Shown here piece by piece: positions 11,770 to 24,624 of a stretch of DNA of 64,000 nt. Source of the stretch: Pascua guehoae (Eukaryota > Basidiomycota > Tremellomycetes > Trichosporonales > Trichosporonaceae); contig BCJX01000003.1 in the NCBI GenBank assembly GCA_001600415.1, positions 1,311,664 to 1,375,663 of the forward strand. The letters are read 5' to 3'. A program made the translations under genes and the position numbers. The notes beneath the pieces are model-generated. The model saw only the letters and a program-made list of their open reading frames with translations. It did not search any database and had not been told where the DNA came from. Position 1 is the stretch's first letter. Every line of letters starts with the position of its first letter.

Positions 11770-13017
11770 GAGTCCGCTGGGGAGCCGACTCCGTCACGGC
11801 AGGTTGGTGGTGGAATGGGAGAGGGGCAAGTCGTGTGCAGTGGTGGAGGGGGGAAACGTCGGACAATGGTAGTGGGTGGAGGACGTAAGATGACTCGAGA
11901 TGGGTGGAGGGCAAGGCGGAAGCGCGGCGGTGTGGCGGCTTTGCTTTGAGACGGGCGAGTGAGGGGAGGAAGGGAGTGAGAGTGGCTGGTTGCGAGGTCG
12001 TAAGGCGGGGCTAGCCTGTAGGCCAAGCAGAAGAGGTGGCGCAGAGAGTGCTGAAAGGCCAAAGGAGAGACAATTAGGTGCGGTGATGCGGTGATGCGGT
12101 GACGACAAGAGGAGAAAAAAAGGCGACGGCTGAGCGGCAAAGTGTCAAAGAGATTCAAAATGGGTACAGTAGTATGGCATGGCATGGCATGGCATGGCAA
12201 TGGCGCGCATGGCATGGCGGTATGGCGGGGCGGGGCGCGGGGCGGGGCATGTCTGGGATGGCTATGGTGTTTCTGGGCCACATTGGATGGATGCACCTGG
12301 GTGCAGCTGCCTGGCTAACCTGGGCCGCTTCTGGTGGATGTGCCGGTACGCTGTTGGATGCCAAGCCGAGTATTGCGGGGCAATGGAGTGGCATGCCATG
12401 CCGAGCCGGGTAAAAAGAACAAGAATCAGCGACCGGGGGAGNGGGTGGGGGGGGAGGGGAGGGAAGGGGGTTGGGAGCGAGAGAGAGAGAGAGAGAGAGG
12501 CAAAAGGGCAAAGGAGGATGAGGGAAACATGAAACGGATCGCATGAGACGCATTCATGGCGCGCACAGACCACCCCCTGGCGGTCACGCCCTTGCGCCAT
12601 TGCACTGGCCCACGCCCATCCTCAGGCCCACGCTCCAGTACCGGGGCTTTTTTCACCACTCTGTCGGGTCGTCCCATGAGCATGACCCGTACAATGGGAC
12701 CGAGGCTGAGGACAGAAGCCAACGTGATCGCAGGAGCATCTGTGCAATTGTGCGAGGAGATCGATTTCACGGACATTAATGGAGGTTGGGGTGGTGGTGG
12801 GTGGGGGATCCCAGGCGTGCTGCCCAGGGGCATGGCCGTCGGCGTACGGCAATGGATGTACCGCAGACGCCTCCCGAGTCCCGTAGAGTCTCGTGCATTG
12901 TGTGCAGCACGCGCCGCGTGGCAGCATGTGCAGCGTGGGTACGGCCGGTACGGGTCAAGGAGTCGTGTGGGCGTGTGGGCATTACAGGGCGTTGTACGTT
13001 GTGCATGTGCGGCGGGG

Positions 13018-13019
<2 letters not shown>
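11770..13019. other. Gene-poor DNA with simple repeats
   Basis: This is the upstream region of the RasGAP gene and beyond. I see no supportable gene. It contains GGCAT units at 12177-12198, GGGGC/GGCAT-rich DNA to 12250, a G-rich stretch with one N at 12442, and a GA dinucleotide tract at 12478-12498. Confidence 0.5.
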
Positions 13020-13112
<93 letters not shown>

Positions 13113-13212
13113 NNNNNNNNNNNNNNNNNNNNNNNNNNNNNNNNNNNNNNNNNNNNNNNNNNNNNNNNNNNNNNNNNNNNNNNNNNNNNNNNNNNNNNNN
13201 NNNNNNNNNNNN

Positions 13213-13276
<64 letters not shown>
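13020..13276. other. Poly-G runs flanking a 100-N assembly gap
   Basis: Ninety-three consecutive G (13020-13112) lead into exactly 100 N (13113-13212), followed by 64 more G (13213-13276). A round 100-N gap is a scaffolding convention. G runs of this length on both sides look like a sequencing-chemistry artefact (no-signal called as G) or a collapsed homopolymer rather than real sequence. Polyglycine frames through here should not be treated as genes. Confidence 0.9.
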
Positions 13277-14429
13277 CGGGGGGGCGCAGTGGGCGTGCGT
13301 GTTCGAACCCAGTTTGACCAGGCAGCTGCAGGCAGGCTCGGTCTGGCTGCTACCTGGGTGCTCCAATACAGGATAGCAGGGCAGGATAGAGTTGGGCGGC
13401 GGTGGCTGCGCTTCGGCGACAGGACACACAGACCCTCCCTCGTGTCCCAGATATGTCTCGTAAGCTCGACCGCCTCGTCAATGTGAATGCAGGATCCTTG
13501 CGGGCCTTATGAAAGTCATACCTGCGCCATGCAGGACGGCGGCGCGCAGGTGCGCGTGCCACGAGCATGTGGCTGCAGAGGGGATTTGTGGAATCTGTGG
13601 AATGTCTGTCCGTCAGCAGCCGCCTCTATGCGCCTCGATGCGCCAACATGAACCGATGGACAAAAGAGACAACCCAAAACGCCACAAAGCCATCCAAGCC
13701 ATCCAAGCCATCCAAGCGCCACCCGACCTTGCCGACCAGTCCAGCGGCCAGCGGGCCTGTCGATTACATTCGAGCCACACTCTGTGCACCGTCCCTGACG
13801 CGTATGGCGGATGGATGCAAGACCCTTATGGGCCTCTCTGTCCTAATCCCACGTCATTACACATGATGAAACTGGGCCGACCATTCAAACATAAACGAAT
13901 GGACCGATGAGGGATTCTAAGCGAACACACTTCGATGGCAATCACGCTGTGACCTTCGTAGATGCACGGCTAGCGAGTGTGCCATTGCAGAAGCGCGCTT
14001 CTGTTTATGACGAGAGGAGGTCGAAAGCTGTCTCACCTACTGACAGGAAACCAGTGCCCTCACAGCGTCCTCGTTATTTGAGGCCGTCAGCCGTCACGTC
14101 CTCGATCCTCGAAAGTCTTTTCTGTACGGCTGTCCAAGTCTGGCCAGTTATGATAGTTGCCAGCATATCCATGGAGACACTGTACTGGAAGTTATTGGCG
14201 TGTTTGTCCTCATCGTCCTCGATCTGTTTTGACGGGATGCCGACTCATCAGCCTACCTTGGCCATCGCACGTATACTTTCGGTTCTCAGTGGATGATGCC
14301 TTGGCAGCTCAGCAGCCTAATGACTCAGCGAAGGGCAAAGGTCAGCGACTAGGGTTCTGAGTCAGGCTGTGTGGACAACCGCTGGACTTGAGAGTGGCGA
14401 GATGCTTAAATAATGTGCTTCGACAGTGA
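13277..14429. other. Gene-poor DNA
   Basis: I see no gene I can support. A 9-nt repeat (CCATCCAAG) occurs about three times at 13687-13716. Composition is mixed and frames are short on both strands. Confidence 0.4.
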
Positions 14430-14591
14430 CGAACAAGTGGGGAGTGAGGGTTCCGTCCTGCTACATGATCGGGATTAAGCACCCCATCGGCGGCCTGTGC
14501 ATTACGTTTGTGCATCCGTCGGTCATGTACGGCCTCGATATCGCGCACAGCCATGTCGCGTGTCATGACAACGGCTCGTGGATCGTGCCTA
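14430..14591 (+). pseudogene. Coding-like fragment of unrecognised origin
   Basis: A short frame has codon use like real genes here (GGC, ATC, GTG, CTC) and encodes residues such as KHPIGGLCITFVHPSVMYG and SHVACHDNGSWIVPIIHS. It begins shortly after a possible acceptor (GACAG, 14417) and ends at a possible GTGAGT donor at 14601. A second open stretch with a CTCACAG acceptor lies at 14789-14880 before a G homopolymer. I cannot join them into a gene and do not recognise the protein. It may be a relic or an exon pair of an unknown gene. Confidence 0.25.
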
Positions 14592-14932
14592 TTATTCACA
14601 GTGAGTAATGCTTATGCCCCAGTCCCTGTTGACACTTGCTGGGCCATTGTTGTTTCGCTGGCATAACCGCGCAACGGTCACCTAGGCCCTTGGATTGTGC
14701 CCGAACGGTGACGTGTTGCTTATTAACCCTCTTAGCCACTCTCAAACCACGACGGGTGTCCAACATGACTGCGACTGTGTGCTCACAGCCGTTCCACCAG
14801 TTTATCTCGCTGGGTGCGTGGGACATTCACACGGCCCCTCTGTGCAGCTCCGACGTTATCATAGCACATCGGGGGGGGGGGGCAGGGACACCCCGAGACA
14901 CCACTGTGACCGCAATTGGGACAGACAATGTA

Positions 14933-15070
14933 CAGCCTCCGCCAAAAAGGTCCGTTAAGTGGTGCAGGGTGATACTGTCTCGTGCTGCCGAACGCTCATC
15001 TCAGCAGCACCTCATTGCAGCATGCCACGGCATCCCTGCGCCGCTTAACGGACCTTTTTGACGGAGGCTG
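14933..15070. mobile_element. Tc1/mariner-like MITE, copy 1
   Basis: A 138-bp foldback element. The left end CAGCCTCCGCCAAAAAGGTC and the right end, read on the opposite strand (CAGCCTCCGTCAAAAAGGTC), differ at one position over 20 bases, and the complementarity continues through TCCGTTAAG. TA lies immediately outside each end (14931-14932 and 15071-15072), the target-site duplication expected for the Tc1/mariner superfamily. The inside carries the family core GTGATACTGTCTC, CAGCAG and CATCCCTGCGCC. It has no coding capacity. Confidence 0.8.
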
Positions 15071-15072
15071 TA

Positions 15073-17194
15073 TGTAACCGAGTTTCGGCAAATAAGCCCG
15101 TCGAGTTTGGGTTCCCTAGGGTTCGTTGAAACTTCATCAGACGTGTCTTCCGTCCCACATCGTGCCAGTGCTATTAATGAATCTGTAGCAAGCGCAGGTC
15201 TGTAATACCAGGTACATTCTACATAGGGTGTCAATGACATGTCTCCACTGGTGTTTGTTATGATCGCCATCCTCTACATTGTGGTGGGATGGGGATCTGC
15301 ACCTAAGAGGGAGCGAAGCCAGAGCGACGGCCACGAGGGCAGCGATGTCGTGGTGGCATGACGCAGTGGGGTCCGAGACTAGTTCGGAGTAGACCAGTGG
15401 CACAGCACCGTCAAGGAACAAGCTGATGATCCCATTAGAATCCACTGTGTGATTGTGATCTGGGTGGTATCGTCCATGGTAGCTTGCAGCCTCCGTATCC
15501 CACAGCCATGGCAACGCCAACCCCAAACCGCCACACGCCACTGATCAGGATCCGGACTCCGGCCCGGCACTCTGCTACCACATGGGTTTGATCCCGTTTG
15601 ACATTATTTGTTTCATCCCCCCATATATACTCGAGCGGACACCTGCGGCCGCCGAGCGGCCATGAGCGGACCGGGCCAAGGCCGCCTTGGCCGCCCTGGT
15701 GAGTCACGCAAAGCCGGTCGTCACGTTGCACGTTGATGCTTTCTTTGCCTGCTCCACCTCGGGCAAGATGGAATGATGGGGCTCGGGCCGTATTGACCGG
15801 TGTCAAGGGCGCTAGCCCAGTGACTGGTCAGCGATCAGCGAGGATCGGTCAGCTGCGGCCATGAGGTGCGCTATCACGCCTTGTGATTCTCGTCCTAATC
15901 CGATTAACTCTGCGACTCATACTCCACTTTTCCGGGCGGTTCTTTGCAGAAGGCAAACTTCCCCACACCTGCCAACGGCCACGTACGGCCCGGCACATCC
16001 GTGCTATCTCACTGCCAACCCAGGGCGTGACCCGTGCTGAACAAGCGGCTGTGCGTTTTTTTTTTCTTCTTTGTTGTGGTTTGGTATGTATGCACCAGCG
16101 GTTTGGTATGCACAAGCATGAAATTTTCACTCTGTCGTTGTCGCTGTGCGTACTGAGCGCATGGATGGGTCTGGGCATGATGGAACATTGTCAAGTCAGT
16201 GCTGTTAAACCAAACAAGCAGAGAATGCTGGGGGATTCATTAGTAATTTTATACATGAATTTGGTACGCAGAGGGACACTTTCGGTAAAAGGAAAGGGCG
16301 GTGGGACCCCGGTTCGGCGGCAGTGCCACTGCCGCGCGCCGCGGATTCTCTATCTTCATTGATTGATTGCCCTGGCGACCTTGCGGCAAGCAACAGAGCG
16401 ACTAGTGCATACGTCGGCCGATTCGGTGTGGTGTGGTGCATGGTGTGGTGGGCCTGGTGATGGCCGGCGCCTGGACCGAGTATCTTGCCCGACCCCCGAG
16501 CGTCGTCGTTTGGCGAGCCTGCAGCCTGTCCGCCAGCCAGCCAACCAGCTGGACGAGCACGTCAGCTTTCCAGATGCTCGAATGGCTGGGGCCGGGCCGC
16601 CCACCCCAGCCAGCCCAGCCAGCTGCCACGCGTACTGTTGTACGGTAGGTACCTGGGCTGACGTGCGGCTCATGACGGACCGAACCCAAAGGCAGGTATG
16701 CAGGCAGGAGAATGGTTGCATGCCTATGTATGACACCCTCGTCACTATTCCCACCCCAAACGACTCACCCCCCGCAGCCCTCCCTCCCACTCCCAGGTTG
16801 CTTGCTTGCACATCCATTGCTTCCACCGACTTGCTCATCACTCCCGCTACCCTCGTAGTCACCCACCTTTTCCATCCTCTCTCCAACCGCTCCCCCACTG
16901 CGCCGTCTGGGTTTCAATCCGATACTTGATCCGCGACCGATATACAACTCGCCCCGCTCTCCGCTCCGCTACTACCCTTGAAAGTACCTGGTACGTCAAT
17001 CATCTCATCGGCCCTGCCCCCCACCACATTTTCGGCCCTCCACTCCCTGCGCCGCCGGCATCGTCCCCTACCACACGCTATCGTCGCTCCGCCCAGTAGA
17101 GCCATCGCCTTGTCGCCTGTAGCTGCCATCCATCAGTCCTCTTCCTCGACTGGCCCTCTCCCAACGCCTGTATTAACGCTCCATCCAGCTCATC
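15073..17194. other. Gene-poor DNA and ZWF1 upstream region
   Basis: I see no gene I can support in this stretch. A TATATA motif lies near 15624-15631 (CCATATATACTC) without a convincing gene after it. From about 16750 the plus strand becomes CT-rich (CCCTCCCACTCCC and similar), a typical leader for the highly expressed ZWF1 gene that starts at 17195. Confidence 0.45.
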
Positions 17195-18870
17195 ATGTCG
17201 AACCGTCGTGCCAAGCGCGGATCTATCCCGTCCATGGAGGCGCTCGGTGACATCTTTGTCGGCGACGTCGTCATGGTTGTCCTCGGTGCCTCGGGCGACT
17301 TGGCCAAGAAGAAGACGTTCCCCGCGCTCTTTACTCTGTTCCGCCAGGGCCACTTGCCGGATGAGATCAGGATTGTCGGCTACGCTCGTACCAAGATGGA
17401 CGACACCGAGTTCCGCAAGCGCGCAACGTCGTACATCAAGCCACCCGCCGACGAGGAGAAGAAGGCCGAGTTTGACAAGCAGCTCCAGAAGTTTATCGAC
17501 ATTCTGTCGTACATTTCTGGCCCGTACGACGAGGACTCTGGCTACCAGAAGCTTGAAAAGCACATTAGGGAGATTGAGGACCACCGCAGCGGTCAGAAGC
17601 GCAACCGCATCTTCTACATGGCCTTGCCTCCCTCGGTCTTCACCGAGGTCGCTGCTGGTCTCCGCAAGAACTGCTACTCCAAGGAGGGCGGTAACCGCAT
17701 CATTGTCGAGAAGCCGTTTGGCAAGGACCTCGAGTCGTGCCGTGAGATGATGTCGGCGCTCAAGGCCGAGTGGTCCGAGAGCGAGACGTACCGCATCGAC
17801 CACTACCTCGGCAAGGAGATGGTCAAGAACCTCCTTGTCCTCCGCTTTGGTAACATTGTCCTCGACGCGTGTCTCAACAAGAACGCAGTCTCCAATGTGC
17901 AGATCACCTTCAAGGAGTCGTTTGGTACCGAGGGCCGCGGTGGCTACTTTGACGAGTTTAACATCATTCGTGACGTCTGCCAGAACCGTGAGTCACCCCT
18001 GGTCCCCTTTTTTTTTCGACCACTGCTAACTGAGCGCAAGATCTCTTGCAGACCCTCTCGATCCTCACCATGGAGCGCCCAGTGTCGTTTGCTGCCGAGG
18101 ACATTCGTGACGAAAAGGTGAGCAGATCTTGGGCAAGGAGACAGACGCCCCTAGGCAGAGACGAAGAACGCAGCCTAACTCTCCCCAGGTCAAGGTGCTG
18201 CGCTGCATCCCTCCCATCAAGAAGGAGGATGTCCTTCTCGGCCAGTACGTTGCGGCCGACGGCAAGCCTGGTTACCTTGACGACGACACCGTCCCCAAGG
18301 GCTCGACTTGCCCGACGTTTGCGGCTCTCACTCTCTTCATCAACAACCCCCGTTGGGAGGGTGTTCCCTTCATCATGAAGGCTGGCAAGGGTAAGCATCA
18401 CAAGTGGGCAGCGACTGACGCTACAAGCTCTCAACGAGAGCAAGGTCGAGATCCGTGTGCAGTTCAAGGACGTGACCAGCGGCATCTTCACCGACATTGC
18501 GCGCGACGAGCTCGTTCTCCGTATCCAACCCGACGAGGCCATCTACCTCAAGATTAACTCGAAGCTGCCGGGTCTTGTCACCAAGGCTGTCCCCACCGAG
18601 CTCGACCTGACCTACAAGGACCGCTTCACAGACGTCGAGGTGCCCCAGGCGTACGAGGCGCTCATCCTGGACGCGTTCAAGGGCGACCGCTCGCACTTTG
18701 TGCGTGACGACGAGCTCGACACGGCCTGGAAGATCTTCACCCCGATCCTCCACTGGATCGACGACGACAAGCCAAAGCCCGAGCCGTACCCGTACGGCGC
18801 GCGCGGCCCCAAGGAGAGCGCGGCGTTCTCGGCCAAGTACGGCTACAAGCGCGCAGACGACGACGGATAG
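17195..18870 (+). CDS. ZWF1: Glucose-6-phosphate 1-dehydrogenase
   Basis: This cytosolic enzyme oxidises glucose 6-phosphate to 6-phosphogluconolactone with NADP+, the entry step of the oxidative pentose phosphate pathway and a main source of NADPH. Four exons, 17195-17987, 18041-18117, 18189-18390 and 18428-18870, give 504 aa, the usual length. The NADP-binding loop [10 protein letters not shown] is at residues 31-40, [10 protein letters not shown] at 170-179 and the active-site signature RIDHYLGKE at 200-208. Junctions restore family sequence: [19 protein letters not shown] across intron 1 and [17 protein letters not shown] across intron 3. Introns 1 and 3 both end in AAG (18040 and 18427), not CAG/TAG. 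Codon use is strongly biased, as expected for abundant protein. Confidence 0.97.
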
Positions 18871-20726
18871 TACGTGGAATCCTGTTGCAAAGTTCATTGC
18901 TTACCACAGCGAAATACAGCACGTGGCCCGTCACCTCTGTCTCGGCGAATCTTTAAGAGCCAAGATGTAAAACGTGCTCTTGAAACTGACACGTTGCAAG
19001 TAGGACTGGTACGCGAGTGATAGCACGAACGCGCCACACATTGTGTAGAGGTTATGGATTGATTCTGGCAGCCAGTGAGCAGATGCTTGAGTGCAGGCAG
19101 GCACTTCGTGCCACTTGCTTCCCCCGCGCTGCTCTCCCAATCTCCGTCTAAACCCCCAAGACTAACCCGACGACAACAAGCGCCATCTCGGCTATTATCA
19201 ACACTCTCGGTCAGCGCAATCACTCGGAGCGAGACTTACGCGATCGAGTGCGATCAATGCGTCAGAGTACGTACGCGCTCGTCCGTGTCCAAGTCCGTGT
19301 CCGAGTCCGTGAGCCACGCGTAAAAGGCCAAGCACCGAACCGCCAACACGGAACTCGACGCGAGTGCGAGAAGCAAAACCATGAATCCCCCCCCCCCCCC
19401 CCCGGGCCGCCAATGTGTTACCGGGCAGCCAGGCGGACGCGGACATGGAGCGGGCTCGCGGGTCCTCTGGTCCCGACTGTACGAAACGAAGCGCGCGAAG
19501 CGACCAACTGCTGCCCTGTGAACGTGCGGGCGTCGATTCCCATATCCCCACATTCACAAGCCCCACGCCCGATCTCCCCACGCGACTTCAGACGTTCATG
19601 TCCACGTCTTCAATGCCCGGCACGGACAGACTTGCCCGCGTCGGCATCGCTTGGCTAGCTTCTCTAACATTGCCTTTCTTCCCATTTCCCTTTCGGCAGC
19701 CCCGCGCTGATCGGGCGGCCATCTCTCGCGCGCTCGGGCGGCCCTCCAAAGCTCGTCCAAGGGGCCCCACCACCTCATACCCTTGCCACAAACGCCAGGA
19801 CTGCGTCGTCCGTGCCATTCCCCATGAGAGAATCGGACACGGCATACGCAGCCTCTTTTGGGTCGGCATGGCAGCGCTCGTTGGAGCGAGGGCGGCCCCG
19901 TGGGCAAGCCGATGTGGGAGGCTGAGGGCAAGAGCACAAGTTGGAAGAGTGTGTGGGGGGTGGGAGCGATGGGAGGGGGTTGTAGTCATGACGTACAAGA
20001 CAAAACACACCCGGACATGGCGAAGACAGAAGACACAGACTGCCGGCTCGCAGGGTGGCACCATGCACTGTGCTATGCTGGGGGTAGCAGACGCGGGTTG
20101 ACAGGGGCACCTATCATGACGACACTGAGACGTTGAAAGCCACAGGAGACACCGGAAAGAGGGAACATGGTCAGGAGATGCCGCCTTGCAGAGCATGTGA
20201 GCAGAGAGGACCCATCTGGCGTGACTTCAATCTGCTCTAGCATCGTGCAAGTTTTGCGCTGGCCAGTTTCACGGTGTACCAATAGAGAGAGCCGCGCTCA
20301 GCAAACGAGCACAGCCAAGTCGAACAAGGTCTTCAACGCGACGTGACCATTGCACTACTCGTACGCCGCGCTTGCAGAACCTAGGAACGAGGAACTAGAC
20401 GATCGCCCATTGCCGGGATCAAGAAACTGACAGTGGCGGATCGGTATACCGGGTCGGTATTATTCACGGTGCCCAGTTTGGTGCTGATGTATGGGCCTAT
20501 GCCCGTATCACTTCACACTCACATCTCCCACTACTGGTCGCAACTTCCTGGGATCCACTCCCACAGCCCGGTCCGTTTGTAGGCGTCGAGATCAAGGCCT
20601 GTCGTCAGGATATCTCTGCATCCTTTCAACTCCCATACCCTTCGTCCAAGCTGGTTGATCTGTTGGTCAGGCGGCAAGCACACGCCTCGCCAACAAAGCA
20701 GTCGCGACGAGCACCAAAAATTGAAT
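18871..20726. other. Intergenic region, no gene seen
   Basis: I see nothing supportable here. Simple sequence includes GTCCGTGTCC-type units at about 19280-19315 and a C run at 19387-19403. A few frames are open for 60-200 codons on each strand, but they overlap each other and show no protein-like composition. Confidence 0.4.
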
Positions 20727-20809
20727 CTCTCTGTCGGAGAGTCGAACTCCGCTCTCCCGCGCGCACTGAAGTGACAAGCGAGCATACTAAACCGATATAC
20801 GAACAGAGA
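20727..20809 (-). tRNA. tRNA-Asp(GTC): tRNA-Asp (anticodon GTC) with a 10-nt intron
   Basis: The full cloverleaf can be folded by eye on the minus strand. The acceptor stem TCTCTGT pairs with ACAGAGA with discriminator G; the D arm is GTAT...ATGC-like; the anticodon stem CTCGC pairs with GCGGG around the loop TTGTCAC (anticodon GTC); the T arm is CGGAG-TTCGACT-CTCCG. A 10-nt intron (CTTCAGTGCG) interrupts the loop one base 3' of the anticodon, the standard position for nuclear tRNA introns. The mature length is 73 nt. Confidence 0.9.
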
Positions 20810-23800
20810 TGTTCACATGCTGAGAGGGGACGTCAGGCCCTCCAATGGCCAGTCTTGATGCTCCCTTTCCAGCCGAATGGCATCAGTCAACGCGTGAGGT
20901 TGTCTGGTCGCGCGCCGCGAGGCCGTCGTCGCCGTCGGGAACAGACCTGCCCACCGACAGTATCGCAACGAGGGCAAACGCAAAGGCGTCCATGGTGGGG
21001 TGGCAGTTGGTGATGTTATAGAGCTGGGGGAGACGCAGATCAAGAATTGGAGTCGAATAATGCTCCCAACTAAGTCGTCGTGGCTGAGAAGCACGGGGCT
21101 TGCGTCAAGTGGTCTACTCGTCCCAATTGTCCATGGAGTCTGTTCGTCGGACACAACGAGACGCATTGATCAGTCACGTTCAATGAAACTTGTCCTCGCA
21201 AAGACTCAACATATGCGCATATGGCACTGTCAGAAACAAAAGTTAACTCTGTTGCTCTTGTGATTGCGTTTTGTGTTACCTTCCGTATCGCGTTTCGACC
21301 GTTTGCTTCACCTCCCACACTGCTGCGTGACGTTATCGTCATGACTAGAACGCTTGGCATCGCTGACGCGATGGGCACCGCACTGCTGACTTCAAGAGCA
21401 GTCTCAGCCACTGGCCACTATGGGGCAAGTCCGAGCTGGCCCAACTCCATGCGATACTGCGTGTTACCCGTCGTTCAGTCAACATGTCTGTCCCTCGGCT
21501 CCTCCGTCGCTCCACTGCATGGCCTACTCCTAAACAACCGCGACGATGGAGGGCTACAGATGAGCTCGCAGCTCCTTCGTGGGGCCCGACCGTGCCCGCA
21601 ACGGTAAAGACATAGCGACATCGTTGGTGAAACGGTATCATGGCGCCCCTCCCTTTATCCCTCTCATCATCTCCGCCGGCCGCATCGTCCTCGAGACCTC
21701 CCTGGCCGCCCTCGATCACTGGCGTCGCGTCCTCGATGCCTCGGTATACGGCCACTTCCTCAATGCAACCTCGTGCGCACTGCTAGCGCGGCGGTGTCCC
21801 GCACCGCCGAAGCTCCTTGTTCGGCACTCTATGTCCTACATCCTCGCGATGAGGCACTGAGTTTTCTCTGCACCCTCTAGTCTCCCTTGTACCCTGGACC
21901 TATGCAAAATGCCACTTTGCCATAGTGGCGGCAGGAGTTCGACTCTCCTACGATGTAGCTCATCTTCCTCGGCACGAGGCTGCTGTTTTGTTTTGGGTCT
22001 GGGCTGGTCGTGTCTGCCTGCGATGTACTGGCCCCCACTCGGAACGTCTCGCCTACTGTGCAATGGCTCCCTTATGTCTGTGCGATTCTGGACGCTGCCA
22101 GACAACAAGTTCTCTAACACACGTTCGGGTGCCACAAACGAACGCCGAGCGGGCATCGGGGATGCGGCCTTCGAATCGAGGCAACGGGAGTGCAGCTTCG
22201 CCCCAGCTTCACTCTCACCTGCCAGAACATTGGTCGTTTTCCGACCTCGATTCGGTTCGAGAGACGGAGTGACGCCCGAGCTCTCGATTGCTTCTCTCCA
22301 CGGAAGCTGCTGGATTACCAACTTGCCATGTGACTTGCCCTTCGAATGGCGTTACACTGTGATCCCCAGGTCGAGAGAGCTCAGAATGGAGATCCGATCA
22401 GTGAGGTAGGCCGTCGTGGGGTCATATGGCTGAAGCCGGAAGGAGTGTAGATGTGTTCTCAAGAATGGAGAATGGCGAGGGCGGCGACACTTTCCCGCCA
22501 TGGGTGGATCTCACGGGGTAGCCACAGGCTGTACCCCGGGGCCGGATGACAGGTCAGTTCCATGTCTGAGCTCTGTAGTATGGGAGGTGTGCCGAGGATC
22601 GTTCCCAAGCAGGAGGATCATTCTTCTTTAGTTCGTGCTTCTTCTACTACCTACGCTTTGAGCACCCCGCCCACGTGCTCCACACGCAGGAACATATCTC
22701 CAGGTGACCGGGTATTGAGTTTAGGCAACCTCCGACCATGTCACGCTTGGTCGGGTGGCAAATATGGTCAATCGCGCGGATGTAACATAGGGCCCGAGAT
22801 TAGTGGAGCTGGTGATTCCAAGCGAGCCTGGCCTCGAACGCTGCGTTCGACTCCTAGAGCGGGGGCTGGCGGGACTGAAATGCCACTAGGAGAGGCATGT
22901 GAGGTCGACAACTTGGAATGTTGGTCGTCTAGCTTTTGTCCTTCTGACTAATCCTGTTCCTTGCCCACTTTGGGGGCCAAGTTACAAGGAAGATGCGGAG
23001 CCATCGATGTCAGCAGCACAAGGGTTGTTCCAGTGTCCTCTTGCCATTGCTGATGGAATTGTTGGAACAGAGAGCGCGCTACCAAGCGATGGTGTTGTTG
23101 TCCTTCACTGCGCTTTGGGGATGCAGTAAGGACTCAGTACCGCCGCCACTTTACCTTCTTCCGCCTCCTCGTGTGCCGTCTAGAGTCGGTGGCAAAACGT
23201 CAACCCCAAAGCGCTCACCGTTGGAATGCATGGTGTCTTGCGGGCTCATGTGCCTCGTCTGAAGTGCCTCGCTTGCCCCGAACAATCTGGAGATTGTCAC
23301 ACTCTCGTCGTCCATCGTTGGGCGTTACTTTGTTGTTTGTAAGGTGTTAGAGAAGAGGAACCTTTCGCCACCCACTCTGTGTCTGGTGTTTGGAGTGGAG
23401 CCTGTTTGTTCCGAGTACGGCAGACATGCTGTCCCTAGCAACAGCACCAGCACGAAACTCTTGGCAGCGTTCTCTGTCACTGCCCCAGAGGACGTTCGAG
23501 AGTTGTTGACGAGTCACCCAGAGACGTTTCGGGGAATCCTGATACGGCCTAGTAGCGATATCCTTAACCCTCGTTCCTGGTAGTCTGTCAAGTCTGAGGG
23601 CATTGTTATGACACTGCAACGCGACAGTTTGTGTGAGAGGTGACACAAAGTTGGGTGAGCGGGGGACACTGCAGCCGCGCAGATTCTCAGTCGACAAAGG
23701 GTGACGCGATGTGCCTGGATAGGTCCCTCTGCCAGCTCACCACGTTAACCACGTTGCGGTCGGGGTACCCATGTGCAGCACGTAGGAACCATCCGTGTGT

Positions 23801-24624
23801 TTCCAAAAGAAGAAGCAGTGAACCAGCAACTTTGAGTGTGCCTGGTCCGGAAGTGGAAAGAGTTATTCCCACCCGACATGCATCCAGGTGCGCACCGAAA
23901 CCCCCCGGACCTGGCCCAGGTCCTCACGGCACCTCATTTGCCCGCAGGCAAGGTTCCCGATTAGACCTTGTTCTGTACTCGGTACCTTGCTGTGTGATGG
24001 ACTTGGTCACATGTGTCCCGTCCGACAGGACTTTTTTTCTTTTCTTTTCCTCACTTCTCGGACACCACCACTCCTAGTCGTTGTCAATAAGGATCACGGA
24101 CGTGGTCCGACGCGTCAAGATGGTATCGTTTAGGGAGTCGATAAGGATGATAGAGGGGGGTTTCAAGTGTGACAAGTAGAGTATTGCCAAGTCCGTCCAA
24201 ACACGCGAGTGTTGCCGTGTGTGCTGTTTACTGTACTCGAGCTGTTCCTTTTACGCGCGTTTAGGGTCACAATGTAGCAGGTGTTTGTCGTGTTGTTGTC
24301 TCAAGTTGTGATGTGCAGGCAACACCTCTGAAGGTGGAGTGAATGGTACCCCAAGCACTTGAGAGAGCGAGCCTGCACAACTGGGCTCTCCCCGCTAGTT
24401 CAGTCCATAAACCTCGAGGGTAGTGCGGCGTGATTTAAACACAGCGAGTACGATGAAGCGATCCATATCACAAGACAGAAAAATAAATGTAGCAAATAAT
24501 AATGTATGCGAACCCGTCTACTGTCGTAGACACCCAAATTGAAAACAAAACAAAACAGAAAAAAAAAGAGTGTCCTACAGTTGTGTTCAAGAGAACCTTT
24601 TGCCACCTGCGCACCAGTCATTGC
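20810..24624. other. Long gene-poor region
   Basis: Nearly 4 kb with no gene I can support. Frames of 60-165 codons occur on both strands but overlap and lack protein-like sequence. It includes an isolated T-arm-like hairpin near 21930 and a TTTTCTTTTCTTTTCC tract near 24030. It may be decayed sequence or hold non-coding transcripts that I cannot recognise. Confidence 0.35.

Noticed and set aside
12776..13486. Long polyglycine or polyproline open frames across the N gap
   Set aside because: They exist only because the poly-G run and N bases contain no stops; the run is probably artefactual.
21925..21965. T-arm-like hairpin AGGAG-TTCGACT-CTCCT suggesting a second tRNA
   Set aside because: No matching acceptor, D or anticodon arm could be placed at the right distance on either strand.
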